Positions 40,065-49,648 are shown, counted from the first letter of the stretch. The stretch: 64,000 nt of DNA from an alpha proteobacterium HIMB114 (GCA_000163555.2 ADAC02000001.1:744001-808000); one strand, 5' to 3'. Notes: generated by a model not told the origin, from the sequence alone. A program made the numbers and translations.

Positions 40065-40777
40065 TGAGTTTATATTTCTTAACTTTTTTTGCGGGTTTTG
40101 TGAGTTTTTTATCACCTTGCGTATTACCATTAATACCTGGCTATATATCTTTTATAAACGGTACTACTCTTGAAAACCTAGAAGATAAAAAAAAAAATTT
40201 TATATTTAAGGAAACGCTTTTATTTACTCTAGGTTTTTCAGTTGTTTTTATTTCATTAGGCGCAACTGCTACTTTTTTTGGATCTTTAATATTTAAGTAC
40301 TCAACTTTTTTTACTTATTTTGTTGGAATAGTGATAATTTTTTTTAGTCTTAACATGATTGGACTTTTGCAATTAAGACTACTCAATCAAGAATTAAAAT
40401 ATCATTTTCATAATCAAATCACAAAACCTTACATGTCTTTTTTAGTTGGGATTGGATTTGGATTTGGATGGTCGCCATGCATTGGTCCAATACTAGGCTC
40501 AGTTTTAGCTCTAGCATCATTAGAAACTACAATAACAAAAGGGATAATTTTATTGTCAATTTATTCAATTGGTTTGGCAATTCCTTTTATTCTGTCCGGC
40601 TTATTCATCACTAAATTTTTAATTTTTTCAAAGAAAACAAGGATGCATATTATTAATATTCAGAAAATAAGTGGTTACATTTTACTGATAACTGGAGTTT
40701 TAATTGTTACAGGTAAATTACAAACCCTAGGTTATTATCTTTTAGACTGGTTTCCAATATTGGGTAAGCTTGGCTAA
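40064..40777 (+). CDS. ccdA: CcdA/DsbD-type thiol transport membrane protein
   Basis: Moves reducing equivalents across the inner membrane for cytochrome c maturation or periplasmic thiol repair. The 237 residues have six hydrophobic helices and the two conserved redox Cys-Pro sites, FLSPCVLPLIPGYISF near residue 17 and GFGWSPCIGPILGSVLAL near 139. The short length and absence of DsbD's periplasmic domains mark it as CcdA. It is followed by a 27-base gap to a convergent transporter gene without a visible terminator. Confidence 0.93.
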   Translation: MSLYFLTFFAGFVSFLSPCVLPLIPGYISFINGTTLENLEDKKKNFIFKETLLFTLGFSVVFISLGATATFFGSLIFKYSTFFTYFVGIVIIFFSLNMIGLLQLRLLNQELKYHFHNQITKPYMSFLVGIGFGFGWSPCIGPILGSVLALASLETTITKGIILLSIYSIGLAIPFILSGLFITKFLIFSKKTRMHIINIQKISGYILLITGVLIVTGKLQTLGYYLLDWFPILGKLG

Positions 40778-40804
40778 TCAACATAGTTATGTAATATTGA
40801 AAAG

Positions 40805-41689
40805 TTATTTGTATTTGGTTGAAACAACTATGCCAGTCAAAATAAATGATGCCCCTACAATATGAAAATTTGCTAATCGCTCACCTATTAAAAATATTGC
40901 CATTAAAGAACTGAATACTGGCATCAAATGAAGAAATATTCCTGATCTAGATGGACCAATTAATTGTATTGCACTAATCCAAAAAATGTATGCTCCAATT
41001 CCAGCAAACAAAACAACATAACCAATTGTTAAGATAACAGGAATGTTAATTTGTAAATATTGCCCAGTGTATAATTCATAAAAATAAAATGGTATTAAAA
41101 AAATTAATCCAATAAAAATTAAGGTTTCCAAAAAAGCAAAAGGTTCCAAATTAATTTTTTTTTCTTTGACCATAATTGAATAAGTTGCCCAAGAAATCAT
41201 TGCGACCAAAATCCATAAATCTCCCTTATTTAAATTTAGAGTTAACAATTTATTAAATTCTAGTTTTGTAATAATAATTAAAACTCCCATAAGAGATGTT
41301 ATTACTCCTATAATTTGGGTAATTTTTATTTTTTCATTTGTAAAACATGATGAAAAAAAAATAATTAATACTGGGATTGTTGAAATCATCAAAACACCGT
41401 TGAGGACTTGAGTATAATTTAATGAATAGTAAACAACTGAATTAAAAATTGTTATACTTGCAAATCCCATAATAGATAAGGGTATTAAGTTATTTTTAAC
41501 TTCATCAATATTCTGAAAGATTTTTTTATAGGTAAATGGAAAAAGAATAAGAAATGCGATTAGCCATCTATAAAAATTCAAAGTAAAAGGGGGTACATCA
41601 AATAAAGTGGCTACTTTGCCAACTATAAAATTACCAGCCCAAAATAAAGTACAAAGAACTAAAAAGATATAAGCTTTTATATTTTGCAT
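40805..41689 (-). CDS. EamA/DMT-family transporter
   Basis: A 294-residue inner membrane protein with about ten hydrophobic segments forming two EamA repeats, recognised by LFWAGNFIVGKVATLFDVPPF with FYRWLIAFLIL in the first and AMISWATYSIMVKEK in the second, ending GASFILTGIVVS. DMT carriers of this kind usually export metabolites or amino acids; the substrate is not readable. It is first read on the minus strand after DUF6356, bactofilin and rodA. Confidence 0.88.
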   Translation of the reverse strand: MQNIKAYIFLVLCTLFWAGNFIVGKVATLFDVPPFTLNFYRWLIAFLILFPFTYKKIFQNIDEVKNNLIPLSIMGFASITIFNSVVYYSLNYTQVLNGVLMISTIPVLIIFFSSCFTNEKIKITQIIGVITSLMGVLIIITKLEFNKLLTLNLNKGDLWILVAMISWATYSIMVKEKKINLEPFAFLETLIFIGLIFLIPFYFYELYTGQYLQINIPVILTIGYVVLFAGIGAYIFWISAIQLIGPSRSGIFLHLMPVFSSLMAIFLIGERLANFHIVGASFILTGIVVSTKYK

Positions 41690-41707
41690 CCAAAAGATAA
41701 AAAATAA

Positions 41708-41935
41708 TTAATTATTATTTTTTTCTTCTCGCATCTTATAGATTGGTTGCATATCGTCATGCATTTTTTTTATATTAGTTGAAGTATTATATTCAAATAG
41801 TGCGGGGCAAATACCATGTATGAGCGCAGTGAATGAAGATTTTAAACAAATAAAGCTTGCTTTAAAAGCAAACCTTTGATGTTCAAAGTAAGTTTTATTA
41901 GCATCTTTTAAATGTTGTTTGATTTTTTGGATCAT
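41708..41935 (-). CDS. Small DUF6356-like protein
   Basis: A 75-residue protein reading LKDANKTYFEHQRFAFKAS, then a hydrophobic stretch with ALIHGICPALFEYNTSTNIKKMHDDM. The N-terminal YFEH and the HGICPALFE region match small alphaproteobacterial proteins grouped as DUF6356. A single membrane-associated helix near residues 25-45 is likely. It lies 18 bases upstream of the EamA gene and 28 bases after the bactofilin. Function unknown. Confidence 0.68.
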   Translation of the reverse strand: MIQKIKQHLKDANKTYFEHQRFAFKASFICLKSSFTALIHGICPALFEYNTSTNIKKMHDDMQPIYKMREEKNNN

Positions 41936-41963
41936 AATTTTAATAATTATTTATTTATTAAAA

Positions 41964-42422
41964 TTAAGACTGATTTACAGCTTTTTTCTCTGTATCTTCA
42001 ATCTCTAGTTGCTTTTCTTTTTTTTCTTCTTTGACTTTTGTTTTTTGAGATTGTTGTGGTTTTGAAGAAGTTTGTTTACCTTGATTTACTCTTTTGATGT
42101 ATCCATCAACATCTGCACCTTCATCAATTTTTAAATTTTCCTTGAAAAATATATCACCCTTTATTGTTGCAGTTTTTCCAATAACTATATCATCTGCATA
42201 TATTTCGCCTTCTATAAAACCAAAAACTTCAAACTTTGATGCTTTAACACCGCCAATTACTGAACCTGTTTCTAAAACTTTTAAACTTTCTGCTCTAATA
42301 TTGCCATTCATAATACCGGCAATTTCTATTTCACCTTTACAGCTTAAATCACCTTCAATTGTTAAACCCTCTCCAATTAGAGAAGTTCCGTCAGCTCGCT
42401 CTGAGTTATTGTTATTAAACAT
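41964..42422 (-). CDS. Bactofilin
   Basis: Polymer-forming cytoskeletal protein with a right-handed beta-helix core. The 152 residues contain LIGEGLTIEGDLSCKGEIEI, GSVIGGVKASKFEVFGFIEG and GKTATIKGDIFFKENLKID, a run of short repeats about 18 residues each, followed by a disordered Lys/Gln/Glu-rich tail (about 118-152). Bactofilins localise wall-modifying enzymes; the position close to rodA and PBP2 supports a role in shape or division. Confidence 0.92.
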   Translation of the reverse strand: MFNNNNSERADGTSLIGEGLTIEGDLSCKGEIEIAGIMNGNIRAESLKVLETGSVIGGVKASKFEVFGFIEGEIYADDIVIGKTATIKGDIFFKENLKIDEGADVDGYIKRVNQGKQTSSKPQQSQKTKVKEEKKEKQLEIEDTEKKAVNQS

Positions 42423-42497
42423 CGTTGAATTTATACAAATTAAATTATTAAGAGTCTAAGAAAACTTAACCCATTTTAATGCTGTTTTTATTGAATT

Positions 42498-43616
42498 TTA
42501 GTAAATATTTTCATCTTTATGAATTTTGGTGCTCATAACTAGACCAAGAGCAAACATAGACGTCAGCATTGCCGTACCTCCATAAGACATTATTGGAATA
42601 GGAACTCCAACAACAGGCAAAAGTCCAGTTACCATTCCAATATTTATTGCAATATAAACAAAGAAATTAAAAGAAACCCCAAAACATAGCAATCTTCCAA
42701 ATGTAGATCTAGAAACTTTTGAAATACTATCAATTCTAAAAATTAATATAAGAAATAGGATTAATAAAATTAAACTTCCAATAAAACCAAATTGTTCAGC
42801 AAAAGCTGTAAAGATAAAATCTGTATGAGGCTCAGGTAAAAAAGATAAATTACTTTGCGATCCTTCCTTATATCCTTGACCAAAAAATCCACCAGATCCA
42901 ATTGCAATTTTAGACTGAATAACATGGTAACCCGCTCCCGTAGGATCATTCTCTGGATTTAAAAAAGTTAATATCCTTTGCTTTTGATATGGTTTTAAAA
43001 ATGAAATTGATAACGGTGCTAATATTAAAAGGGACATTGTTCCGAATGTAAAAATTTTTAAATTTAGACCAGCTAACCAAAGAATAGATATGGCAACTAA
43101 TAAAATAAAAAGAGCCGTTCCTAAATCAGGTTGCTTAATAACTAAAAGAAAAGGTATGATAATTAGTGTAATTGGAACAACTAGATTTTTTACACGGTCT
43201 ATTTCATCTGTTTTAATATATTGATAATATCTAGCCAAGGCCATGATAACTCCAACTTTCATCAATTCAGAGGGTTGTAAATTAAAAATACCAATGTCCA
43301 ACCATCTTTTTGCACCTTTTCCTACAAGTCCATAAAAATCTACAAGAATTAAAAGTAAAATGACAAAACCATAAAAAAAATATGAAAGTTTGTACCAAGT
43401 TTTAATATTTATGGTCGCTGCAATTAGAAAAACTATTAATGAAAAACAAATTCTCAAAAAATGTTTATCAACAAGTCCTTTTTCATTAAAATCTAAGCTA
43501 GATAGCACAATTAAACTTATTAATGAAATTAAAATCATCAAAGAAAAAACAATAAAATCCATTGATTTTATTTTAGTAAAAAAATTTTCTAAAAAACTTT
43601 TATTTAGTCTAAGCAT
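42498..43616 (-). CDS. mrdB: Peptidoglycan glycosyltransferase RodA
   Basis: SEDS-family polymerase of elongation-phase peptidoglycan, acting with PBP2. I choose ATG at 43616 (372 residues, MLRLNKSFLENFF), which overlaps the mrdA stop by 8 bases; a frame back to 43643 is possible but would overlap more. About ten hydrophobic helices are present. Signatures are GAKRWLDIGIFNLQPSELMKVG, KQPDLGTALFILLVA, and the catalytic-Asp region SQSNLSFLPEPHTDFIFTAF, then PIPIMSYGGTAML. Confidence 0.95.
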   Translation of the reverse strand: MLRLNKSFLENFFTKIKSMDFIVFSLMILISLISLIVLSSLDFNEKGLVDKHFLRICFSLIVFLIAATINIKTWYKLSYFFYGFVILLLILVDFYGLVGKGAKRWLDIGIFNLQPSELMKVGVIMALARYYQYIKTDEIDRVKNLVVPITLIIIPFLLVIKQPDLGTALFILLVAISILWLAGLNLKIFTFGTMSLLILAPLSISFLKPYQKQRILTFLNPENDPTGAGYHVIQSKIAIGSGGFFGQGYKEGSQSNLSFLPEPHTDFIFTAFAEQFGFIGSLILLILFLILIFRIDSISKVSRSTFGRLLCFGVSFNFFVYIAINIGMVTGLLPVVGVPIPIMSYGGTAMLTSMFALGLVMSTKIHKDENIY

Positions 43617-45456
43617 CAGTTCCTTTTGGATAATATAATTCAAAAACTTTTTGCATAACTTTTTTTGCTATGGGAGCTGCTTTTGAAGAGCCTGATCCAC
43701 CATGGTCAATAATAACAGATATCGCATATTCTGGATTAGAAACTGGACCATAACCGGTAAATAAAGAATGATCTCTAAATTTCCAGGGTAAATCTTTGTT
43801 TTTAATATCTAGTTCTCTTTGTCTTTGAGAAATCCTTCTAACTTGAGATGTTCCAGTTTTACCACAAAACTTTAAATCTCCTTTTATTCTAGAGTTATAT
43901 GATGTTCCCTTCCACTCGTTAGTAGCGACATCTAAAGAATCTTTAATAATTTTTAAATGATCTTCATTTTCAATAATTTTTTCACCAAGTTCAAAGTTGT
44001 CGTTTGCATTTAATGAGGGTTTAATTTTAAAACCTCCATTTGCAATTTGAGCAATCATTTTACAAAGTTGTATTGGTGTAGTTTGAATATATCCCTGACC
44101 AATTCCTGCTATTATTGTTTCCCCAAGATACCAAGGTTGACCAATATATTTTTTCTTCCATTTTGTATTTGGAAAAACACCTTTTTTTTCTTCTAAAAAA
44201 TTATCTAGAACATATTGGCCTAAACCAAACTTTAAAGCAGTTTTATGCATTCTGTCTACGCCAAGTAACCTGGCTACTTCATAAAAATAAATATCACACG
44301 ACTCTTTTATTGCCTTTTTCATATCAACTAATCCATGCCCTTTTTCCTTCCAGCAATGATATTTTTGACCAAAATATTCTGTGGACTCTTTGCATCTAAT
44401 TTTTAAATTACTGTTTACAATTCCATTCTCCATTGCAGAGATCGCAACTAACATTTTTAAAGTGCTCCCTGGAGGATATTGAGAAGATAAAGCTTTATTA
44501 CTTAAAGGTTTTTTTTTATCCCTTAGATACTTTTTATATTCAAAAGAATTGATTCCATATGTAAATAAGTTTGCATCAAATGATGGTGAAGATGTGCAAC
44601 ATCTAATTTCACCTTTAGTAGTCATTACAATTACAGATCCACCTTCATTACCCAATGTTTTATTTGCAAATACTTGAAGCTCAGAATCCAAAGTAGAATT
44701 AAAATTTTTCCCTTTTATTCCTTGGTCATAACTGATTTGTTTTAACTGCCTTCCATAGGCATTTGTTTCGATTACGGATTTTCCAGGTGATCCAATGATT
44801 AAATCTTCAAATTTTTTCTCTATACCACTTTTTCCAATTTTAAGATTTGGTGTATTTAAAAACTTCTCAGATAAACTTTTTAAATCTTTTTTATTTGGTT
44901 CACCAACATAACCTACAATATGAGCAAACTCTTTGGCATGTGAATAAGTTCTTTCAAAGGATACTATGGGTTGCACATATGAAATATTACTAAGATTATA
45001 ATTTATATTTGAAACTACTTTCCATGGTAATTTTTTATCAATTATATAAGCTTGATATTTTTTCGTTTTTTTGTGTCTATAGATTTCTCTTTTAAATTTT
45101 TTGATCTCTAAAATATCAAAATCAACATAAGGTCTTAGACTATAGAAAAACTCATTTAAATTTTTTATCTCACTTGGGAATATACTTAATAGATAAACTT
45201 GATTATTAGATGCGATAATCCTATTCTTAAAATCATAAATATTTCCTCTTTCTGGAACCTCTTTAATTTCTCTATATCTATTTCTATCTGAAAGTTGCTT
45301 AAACTCTTTGGATTTAAATAATTGTAAATAAGCTAATCTTGATGTTATTACTCCAAAGAAAGCAACTTTTGCTAGGCCTAAAACAAAGCCTCGACGTGAA
45401 ATGGTTTTGGATTTGCTCTCTATTCCCTTTTTAACTTTTGGACTAAAATATTCCAT
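43609..45456 (-). CDS. mrdA: Penicillin-binding protein 2 (MrdA)
   Basis: Transpeptidase of the elongasome, partner of RodA. The 615 residues have a membrane helix (about 23-42), the dimerisation domain with EVPERGNIYDFKNRIIASN, and the transpeptidase domain with the active-site Ser in SQYPPGSTLKML (STLK) near residue 322, SCDIYFYEVA and CGKTGTSQ near 535. All three catalytic motifs are intact. Divergent from rpsU with 69 bases between. Confidence 0.96.
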   Translation of the reverse strand: MEYFSPKVKKGIESKSKTISRRGFVLGLAKVAFFGVITSRLAYLQLFKSKEFKQLSDRNRYREIKEVPERGNIYDFKNRIIASNNQVYLLSIFPSEIKNLNEFFYSLRPYVDFDILEIKKFKREIYRHKKTKKYQAYIIDKKLPWKVVSNINYNLSNISYVQPIVSFERTYSHAKEFAHIVGYVGEPNKKDLKSLSEKFLNTPNLKIGKSGIEKKFEDLIIGSPGKSVIETNAYGRQLKQISYDQGIKGKNFNSTLDSELQVFANKTLGNEGGSVIVMTTKGEIRCCTSSPSFDANLFTYGINSFEYKKYLRDKKKPLSNKALSSQYPPGSTLKMLVAISAMENGIVNSNLKIRCKESTEYFGQKYHCWKEKGHGLVDMKKAIKESCDIYFYEVARLLGVDRMHKTALKFGLGQYVLDNFLEEKKGVFPNTKWKKKYIGQPWYLGETIIAGIGQGYIQTTPIQLCKMIAQIANGGFKIKPSLNANDNFELGEKIIENEDHLKIIKDSLDVATNEWKGTSYNSRIKGDLKFCGKTGTSQVRRISQRQRELDIKNKDLPWKFRDHSLFTGYGPVSNPEYAISVIIDHGGSGSSKAAPIAKKVMQKVFELYYPKGTDA

Positions 45457-45525
45457 TAATACGTTAGTTATATATAGACTTTTTTATTCCAAAATGCTAT
45501 CTGACCCCGCTTTAGGAGGTAGGTT

Positions 45526-45720
45526 ATTAAAATAGAAGTAAAAAATGACAATCTAGAACAGGCTTTAAGAATTTTGAAAAAAAAGCTTCAAAAGGAAGGC
45601 ACTTTCAGAACGCTTAAATTAAAAAGTCATTTCGAAAAGCCCTCTGAGAAGAAAAAAAGAGAAAAAGAAGAAAACGTCAAAAGATTCAAAAAATTAAGAA
45701 AATTAAAAGCAAAATTTTAA
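45526..45720 (+). CDS. rpsU: 30S ribosomal protein bS21 with an AUU start codon
   Basis: A 64-residue basic protein with S21 signatures: NDNLEQALRILKKKLQKEG, FRTLKLKSHFEKPSEKK and a Lys/Arg tail. The frame contains no ATG or GTG and its first TTG is at codon 17, inside the conserved helix. An in-frame TAG at 45520-45522 blocks any upstream start. ATT at 45526 lies 6 bases after AGGAGG (45514-45519) and yields (M)KIEVKNDNLEQAL, the right N-terminus. So AUU is the best-supported start. A possible extended -10 (TGCTATCTG, near 45495-45503) with a TAGACT -35 lies just upstream. tRNA-fMet begins 17 bases after the stop. Confidence 0.9.
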   Translation: MKIEVKNDNLEQALRILKKKLQKEGTFRTLKLKSHFEKPSEKKKREKEENVKRFKKLRKLKAKF

Positions 45721-45737
45721 TTAAACTTAAAAAATAT

Positions 45738-45814
<77 letters not shown>

Positions 45815-45884
45815 ACTAAATCTTATCAAAAACTAATTAAACTTTTTTTCCAAATGAATACCCATTAAATCCAAAAAATTTAAT

Positions 45885-46535
45885 CTAGGATCTTTCAAAA
45901 AGTATATCTTGATATAAATATGGAAAAGATGAAAAAACTTTTATCATTTTAAAGTTTTTTTTTATTAAAAATTTGAGAATATCTTCTTTTTTACAGTTAT
46001 TATATAAATTGAATTTTTTAACCTCTATTAACACGTAATTTACTTTTTTCAAAAAATTTTCTCCTCCTTTAAGAACTTGAAGATCACTTCCCTCTGTATC
46101 AATTTTTAAAAAAGAATTTGGATATATATCTTCGTTAAAAATATTATCTAATTTATTTACCTCTACTTTAATTTTTTTAATATAATCTTTTTTTAAAATT
46201 TTTGTTTTTACATAATACAAAAAACTATTTTTGTTTAATGCATTTTCTAATGTAGATGTAGTATCTTCTTTAGAACAAATAACAAAGTCTTCTACACTTT
46301 TTTTATCTGATAATGCAGTATTATAAATATTAAATGATTTAAATTTAGATCTTAAAGTTTTATATTTTTCAAAATTTGGTTCAAACAAATATATATGTTC
46401 TAGATTTTCTTGATTAAAGTTTTTCATAAAATTTCCCTTATATGAACCAACATCAATTAAGAAAGATATATTTAATGTTTTTAAATAATTATTTAGTTTT
46501 TTTTGATGTTGTGTTTCAAAATAAGAGGATATCAT
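45885..46535 (-). CDS. FkbM-family methyltransferase between two tRNA genes
   Basis: A 216-residue SAM-dependent methyltransferase with motif I FLIDVGSYKGNF near residue 30, FEPNFEKY, and the FkbM hallmark LKIDTEGSDLQVLKGG near 143. FkbM enzymes O-methylate sugars, polyketides or other small molecules. No partner genes are adjacent: it is flanked by tRNA-fMet (70 bases) and tRNA-Val (135 bases). Its composition is far more AT-rich than the pnt and mrd genes around it, like the genes of the island beyond 51 kb. This suggests insertion at a tRNA locus. The acceptor is unknown. Confidence 0.82.
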   Translation of the reverse strand: MISSYFETQHQKKLNNYLKTLNISFLIDVGSYKGNFMKNFNQENLEHIYLFEPNFEKYKTLRSKFKSFNIYNTALSDKKSVEDFVICSKEDTTSTLENALNKNSFLYYVKTKILKKDYIKKIKVEVNKLDNIFNEDIYPNSFLKIDTEGSDLQVLKGGENFLKKVNYVLIEVKKFNLYNNCKKEDILKFLIKKNFKMIKVFSSFPYLYQDILFERS

Positions 46536-46670
46536 GAAAAAATATATTAGTAATTCTATTAAAGTTTAATTTATATTTAATTGTTCTAATAATTAATTAA
46601 AATCTAATGTAAATATTAAATTTGAACTAAATATAATAATAAATTCAAAACTGTAATTAAATTTTTTTAT

Positions 46671-46745
46671 TGGTGGGCATGGCAAGAATTGAACTTGCTA
46701 CCTCTACGATGTCAACGTAGCGTTCTACCAATGAACTACATGCCC
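46671..46745 (-). tRNA. tRNA-Val (GAC)
   Basis: A 75-base cloverleaf on the minus strand. The acceptor GGGCATG pairs with CATGCCC, the anticodon stem is CTACG/CGTAG with loop TTGACAT, giving anticodon GAC (complement of 46711-46713), and the T arm is GCAAG TTCAATT CTTGC. The discriminator is A and CCA is encoded at the low-coordinate end. It starts 14 bases downstream of the pntB stop and is read in the same direction. Confidence 0.96.
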
Positions 46746-46758
46746 AATAAATACTATA

Positions 46759-48168
46759 TTAATCTAAAGCTTTAGAAATTTCTTCTACCATTTTCTTTGC
46801 ATCTGAAAATAGCATTAAAGTATTATCTTTAAAAAATAATTCATTATCGACTCCGGCATAACCAGCTGCCATCCCCCTTTTAACAAACAAGACTGATTTT
46901 GCTTTTTCAACATCTAAAATTGGCATTCCATATATTGGGCTTTGTGGATCTGTTTTTGCTGCAGGATTTGTGACATCATTTGCTCCAATTACAAATGCAA
47001 CATCTGTATTTGAAAAATCACTGTTAATGCTTTCTAATTCAAATACCTCATCATATGGGACGTTTGCTTCTGCTAACAAAACGTTCATGTGCCCTGGCAT
47101 TCTTCCTGCAACGGGATGAATAGCGTAACTTACTTTTACTCCAACTTCTTTTAATTTATCACACATTTCCCTCAAAGCATGTTGAGCTTGTGCAACTGCC
47201 ATTCCATAACCTGGAACAATAATAACGGAAGATGCATTTTTCATTAAGAACGCCGCATCATCTGCGCCTGCTTGTTTAACTGGCTTAGCTGTTTTTTGTT
47301 GAACTTGTCCTGGGTTCTCTTCTCCGCCAAATCCACCAAGAATAACATTAAAGAATGATCTATTCATTCCTTTGCACATTATATAAGAAAGTATTGCTCC
47401 TGAAGATCCTACTAATGCACCAGTAATTATTAAAGCTGTATTTTCTAAAGTAAATCCAATCCCTGCTGCTGCCCAACCAGAATATGAGTTTAGCATTGAA
47501 ACAACAACTGGCATATCAGCTCCACCAATTGGAATAATAATAAGAAAACCAATTAATAAAGATAAACCTGTTACAATCCAAAAATAATTAGTTGTTTGTT
47601 CTTTGACCAAAAAAATAATTGTAACAATTATTAAAATACCAAGAAATAAGTTTAAAAAATGCTGGCCTTTAAATGTAATTGGAGATCCTGACATTAATCC
47701 TTGTAACTTTAAAAAAGCAATACAAGACCCTGTAAATGTTATCGCTCCAATTGATACACCTAACGACATCTCAATCAATGATGAAATTTTAATATTTCCA
47801 AACTGACCAATTCCAAATGCTGAAGGGTTATAAAATGCTGCAATAGCTATTAAAACCGCAGCTAAGCCAACTAGACTATGAAAACCAGCAACTAATTGTG
47901 GCATTGCTGTCATAGCAATTCTTGCCGCAACAAACCCTCCTATGATTGCTCCTAACAATAAAGGAATAGCAATAAACTCAATATTATTAAGTAGTATTTC
48001 AATACTGCTTACACTAAAAAGAGTAGAGACAATTGCTATAGTCATCCCGGTCATTCCAAAAATATTTCCAGTCCTTGATGTTTCTGGGGATGATAAGCCT
48101 CTTAATGCTAAGATAAAAAATATCCCAGAAATTAAATATAAAATTGCAATAACATTAATCGATAACAT
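46759..48168 (-). CDS. pntB: NAD(P) transhydrogenase subunit beta
   Basis: Membrane and NADP(H)-binding subunit of the proton-translocating transhydrogenase, which makes NADPH from NADH. The 469 residues have about nine hydrophobic helices in the first 270 residues (IPLLLGAIIGGFVAARIAMTA among them), then a soluble domain III with VIIVPGYGMAVAQAQHAL, IHPVAGRMPGHMNVLLAEA, and VIGANDVTNPAAKTDP. It is the last of three genes in the alphaproteobacterial split form, starting 1 base after pntAB. Confidence 0.96.
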   Translation of the reverse strand: MLSINVIAILYLISGIFFILALRGLSSPETSRTGNIFGMTGMTIAIVSTLFSVSSIEILLNNIEFIAIPLLLGAIIGGFVAARIAMTAMPQLVAGFHSLVGLAAVLIAIAAFYNPSAFGIGQFGNIKISSLIEMSLGVSIGAITFTGSCIAFLKLQGLMSGSPITFKGQHFLNLFLGILIIVTIIFLVKEQTTNYFWIVTGLSLLIGFLIIIPIGGADMPVVVSMLNSYSGWAAAGIGFTLENTALIITGALVGSSGAILSYIMCKGMNRSFFNVILGGFGGEENPGQVQQKTAKPVKQAGADDAAFLMKNASSVIIVPGYGMAVAQAQHALREMCDKLKEVGVKVSYAIHPVAGRMPGHMNVLLAEANVPYDEVFELESINSDFSNTDVAFVIGANDVTNPAAKTDPQSPIYGMPILDVEKAKSVLFVKRGMAAGYAGVDNELFFKDNTLMLFSDAKKMVEEISKALD

Positions 48169-48474
48169 TTATTTCTTTTTTCCTTTTTTATACATTGCAA
48201 GCATTCGCATGGTGACCAAAAATCCGCCAAAAATATTTATTGCTGCTAAAAAAACTGCAAAACTTCCTACATAAAGTGAAATCTGACTAGTGTCTGCACT
48301 TGATACTGCAACCGCAATTAAAGCCCCAACAATAATCACAGATGAAATTGCATTTGTAACTGACATCAAAGGCGTGTGAAGTGCAGGGGTTACACTCCAA
48401 ACTACATAATAACCAACAAAAATTGAAAGTATAAAGATTGCAAGCCTGAATATAAAAGGATCTATAGTTTCCAT
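48169..48474 (-). CDS. pntAB: NAD(P) transhydrogenase subunit alpha part 2
   Basis: Small membrane subunit of the three-part transhydrogenase, contributing helices of domain II. The 101 residues show three to four hydrophobic helices and the conserved VVWSVTPALHTPLMSVTNAIS near residue 24, which includes residues near the proton path. Length matches the Rhodospirillum-type PntAB. It lies 3 bases after pntAA and 0 bases before pntB. Confidence 0.96.
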   Translation of the reverse strand: METIDPFIFRLAIFILSIFVGYYVVWSVTPALHTPLMSVTNAISSVIIVGALIAVAVSSADTSQISLYVGSFAVFLAAINIFGGFLVTMRMLAMYKKGKKK

Positions 48475-48477
48475 AAA

Positions 48478-49557
48478 TTAAATTCTCACTCCTTTAATAA
48501 TTTCATCTTCAAAATCAATTTTTAAAGATTTTGATTCTTTATCTATCAATAAAGATAAAAAATTAATGACATTTTTTGCTAACAAACCTGATGCTGAATA
48601 AGCAGTTCGTGATGCATAGTTCGAGTAACCAATAATTTTAACGCCATTTTTTTCAATAACTCTATCCCTTTCAGAAAATGCAACATTTCCTCCTTGAGAT
48701 GTAGCAAGATCGCATATTATTGAACCGGGCTTCATTGAAAGAACCATCTCTTCACTAATTATTAACGGAGCTTTCTTCCCGGGTATTAATGCGGTTGTAA
48801 TTACTACGTCTTGATTTTTAACAGTTTGTCTCATTAATTCTTCTTGTTTCATTTTATAATCTTCGGTTGCTTCTTTTGCATATCCACCCTCGGTCTCTAA
48901 ATTTTCATCACTTTCTACAAATACAAATTTTGCCCCTAAACTTTCGACTTGCTCTTTGGACGCTAACCTTACATCAGTAGCAGATACTACTGCACCCAAT
49001 CTTTTTGCAGTTGCAATTGCCTGTAAACCTGCAACTCCAGCTCCAATAATAAAATATTTCGCAGGAGTTATAGTCCCTGCAGCAGTCATCATCATCGGCA
49101 ATGCTTTGCTAAACTCATATGCTGTATCGATTACAGCTTTATAGCCTGCAAGATTTGATTGAGACGATAAAACATCCATTGCTTGCGCTCTAGTAATTCT
49201 TGGTAAATAATTTAGTCCAAAAATTTCTAATTTTTTGTCGTTTTTTAATTTTAATATTTTATCATTATCTTTGTCAAAAAAAGCAGTTATAATTAAAGAT
49301 CCATTTTTAAAATTAAAAGTTTCTAAACCTTTGCCTGAAATTTTAATTATAATGTCAGAAAGTGAACAGATATCACTGGCTGATTTTAATTCTGCACCAT
49401 TGTCGTTATAAAATTTATCATCTATATTTAATTTTTTTGCATAACCATTCTCCACCAAAACTTTGAAGCCAAGTTTAGTAATTGGAGAAATGTGTTCAGG
49501 CAATAATATTGAGCGATTTTCATACTCATCATTTTCCTTTAAAAAAGCAATAATCAT
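48478..49557 (-). CDS. pntAA: NAD(P) transhydrogenase subunit alpha part 1
   Basis: Soluble NAD(H)-binding domain I of the transhydrogenase. The 359 residues show ENRSILLPEHISPITKLGFKV at the N-terminus, ARAQAMDVLSSQSNLAGYKAV near residue 123, the Rossmann GAGVAGLQAIATAKRLGAVV near 172, TTALIPGKKAPLII and DLATSQGGNVAFSE. The aa3 oxidase subunit IV gene lies upstream on the same strand after 91 bases, a frequent alphaproteobacterial pairing. Confidence 0.96.
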   Translation of the reverse strand: MIIAFLKENDEYENRSILLPEHISPITKLGFKVLVENGYAKKLNIDDKFYNDNGAELKSASDICSLSDIIIKISGKGLETFNFKNGSLIITAFFDKDNDKILKLKNDKKLEIFGLNYLPRITRAQAMDVLSSQSNLAGYKAVIDTAYEFSKALPMMMTAAGTITPAKYFIIGAGVAGLQAIATAKRLGAVVSATDVRLASKEQVESLGAKFVFVESDENLETEGGYAKEATEDYKMKQEELMRQTVKNQDVVITTALIPGKKAPLIISEEMVLSMKPGSIICDLATSQGGNVAFSERDRVIEKNGVKIIGYSNYASRTAYSASGLLAKNVINFLSLLIDKESKSLKIDFEDEIIKGVRI

Positions 49558-49648
49558 CGGTATGCAAATAAATGATTTAAAATATAGATCAAGCCTAAGA
49601 TTTTATATAATTTATTAATATTAAACGTAATTAATTAATAATAATGGT

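Noticed and set aside
46536-46670. Small RNA or promoter in the AT-only gap between the FkbM gene and tRNA-Val
   Set aside because: It is almost pure A and T; hexamer matches are meaningless there and no stem is convincing.
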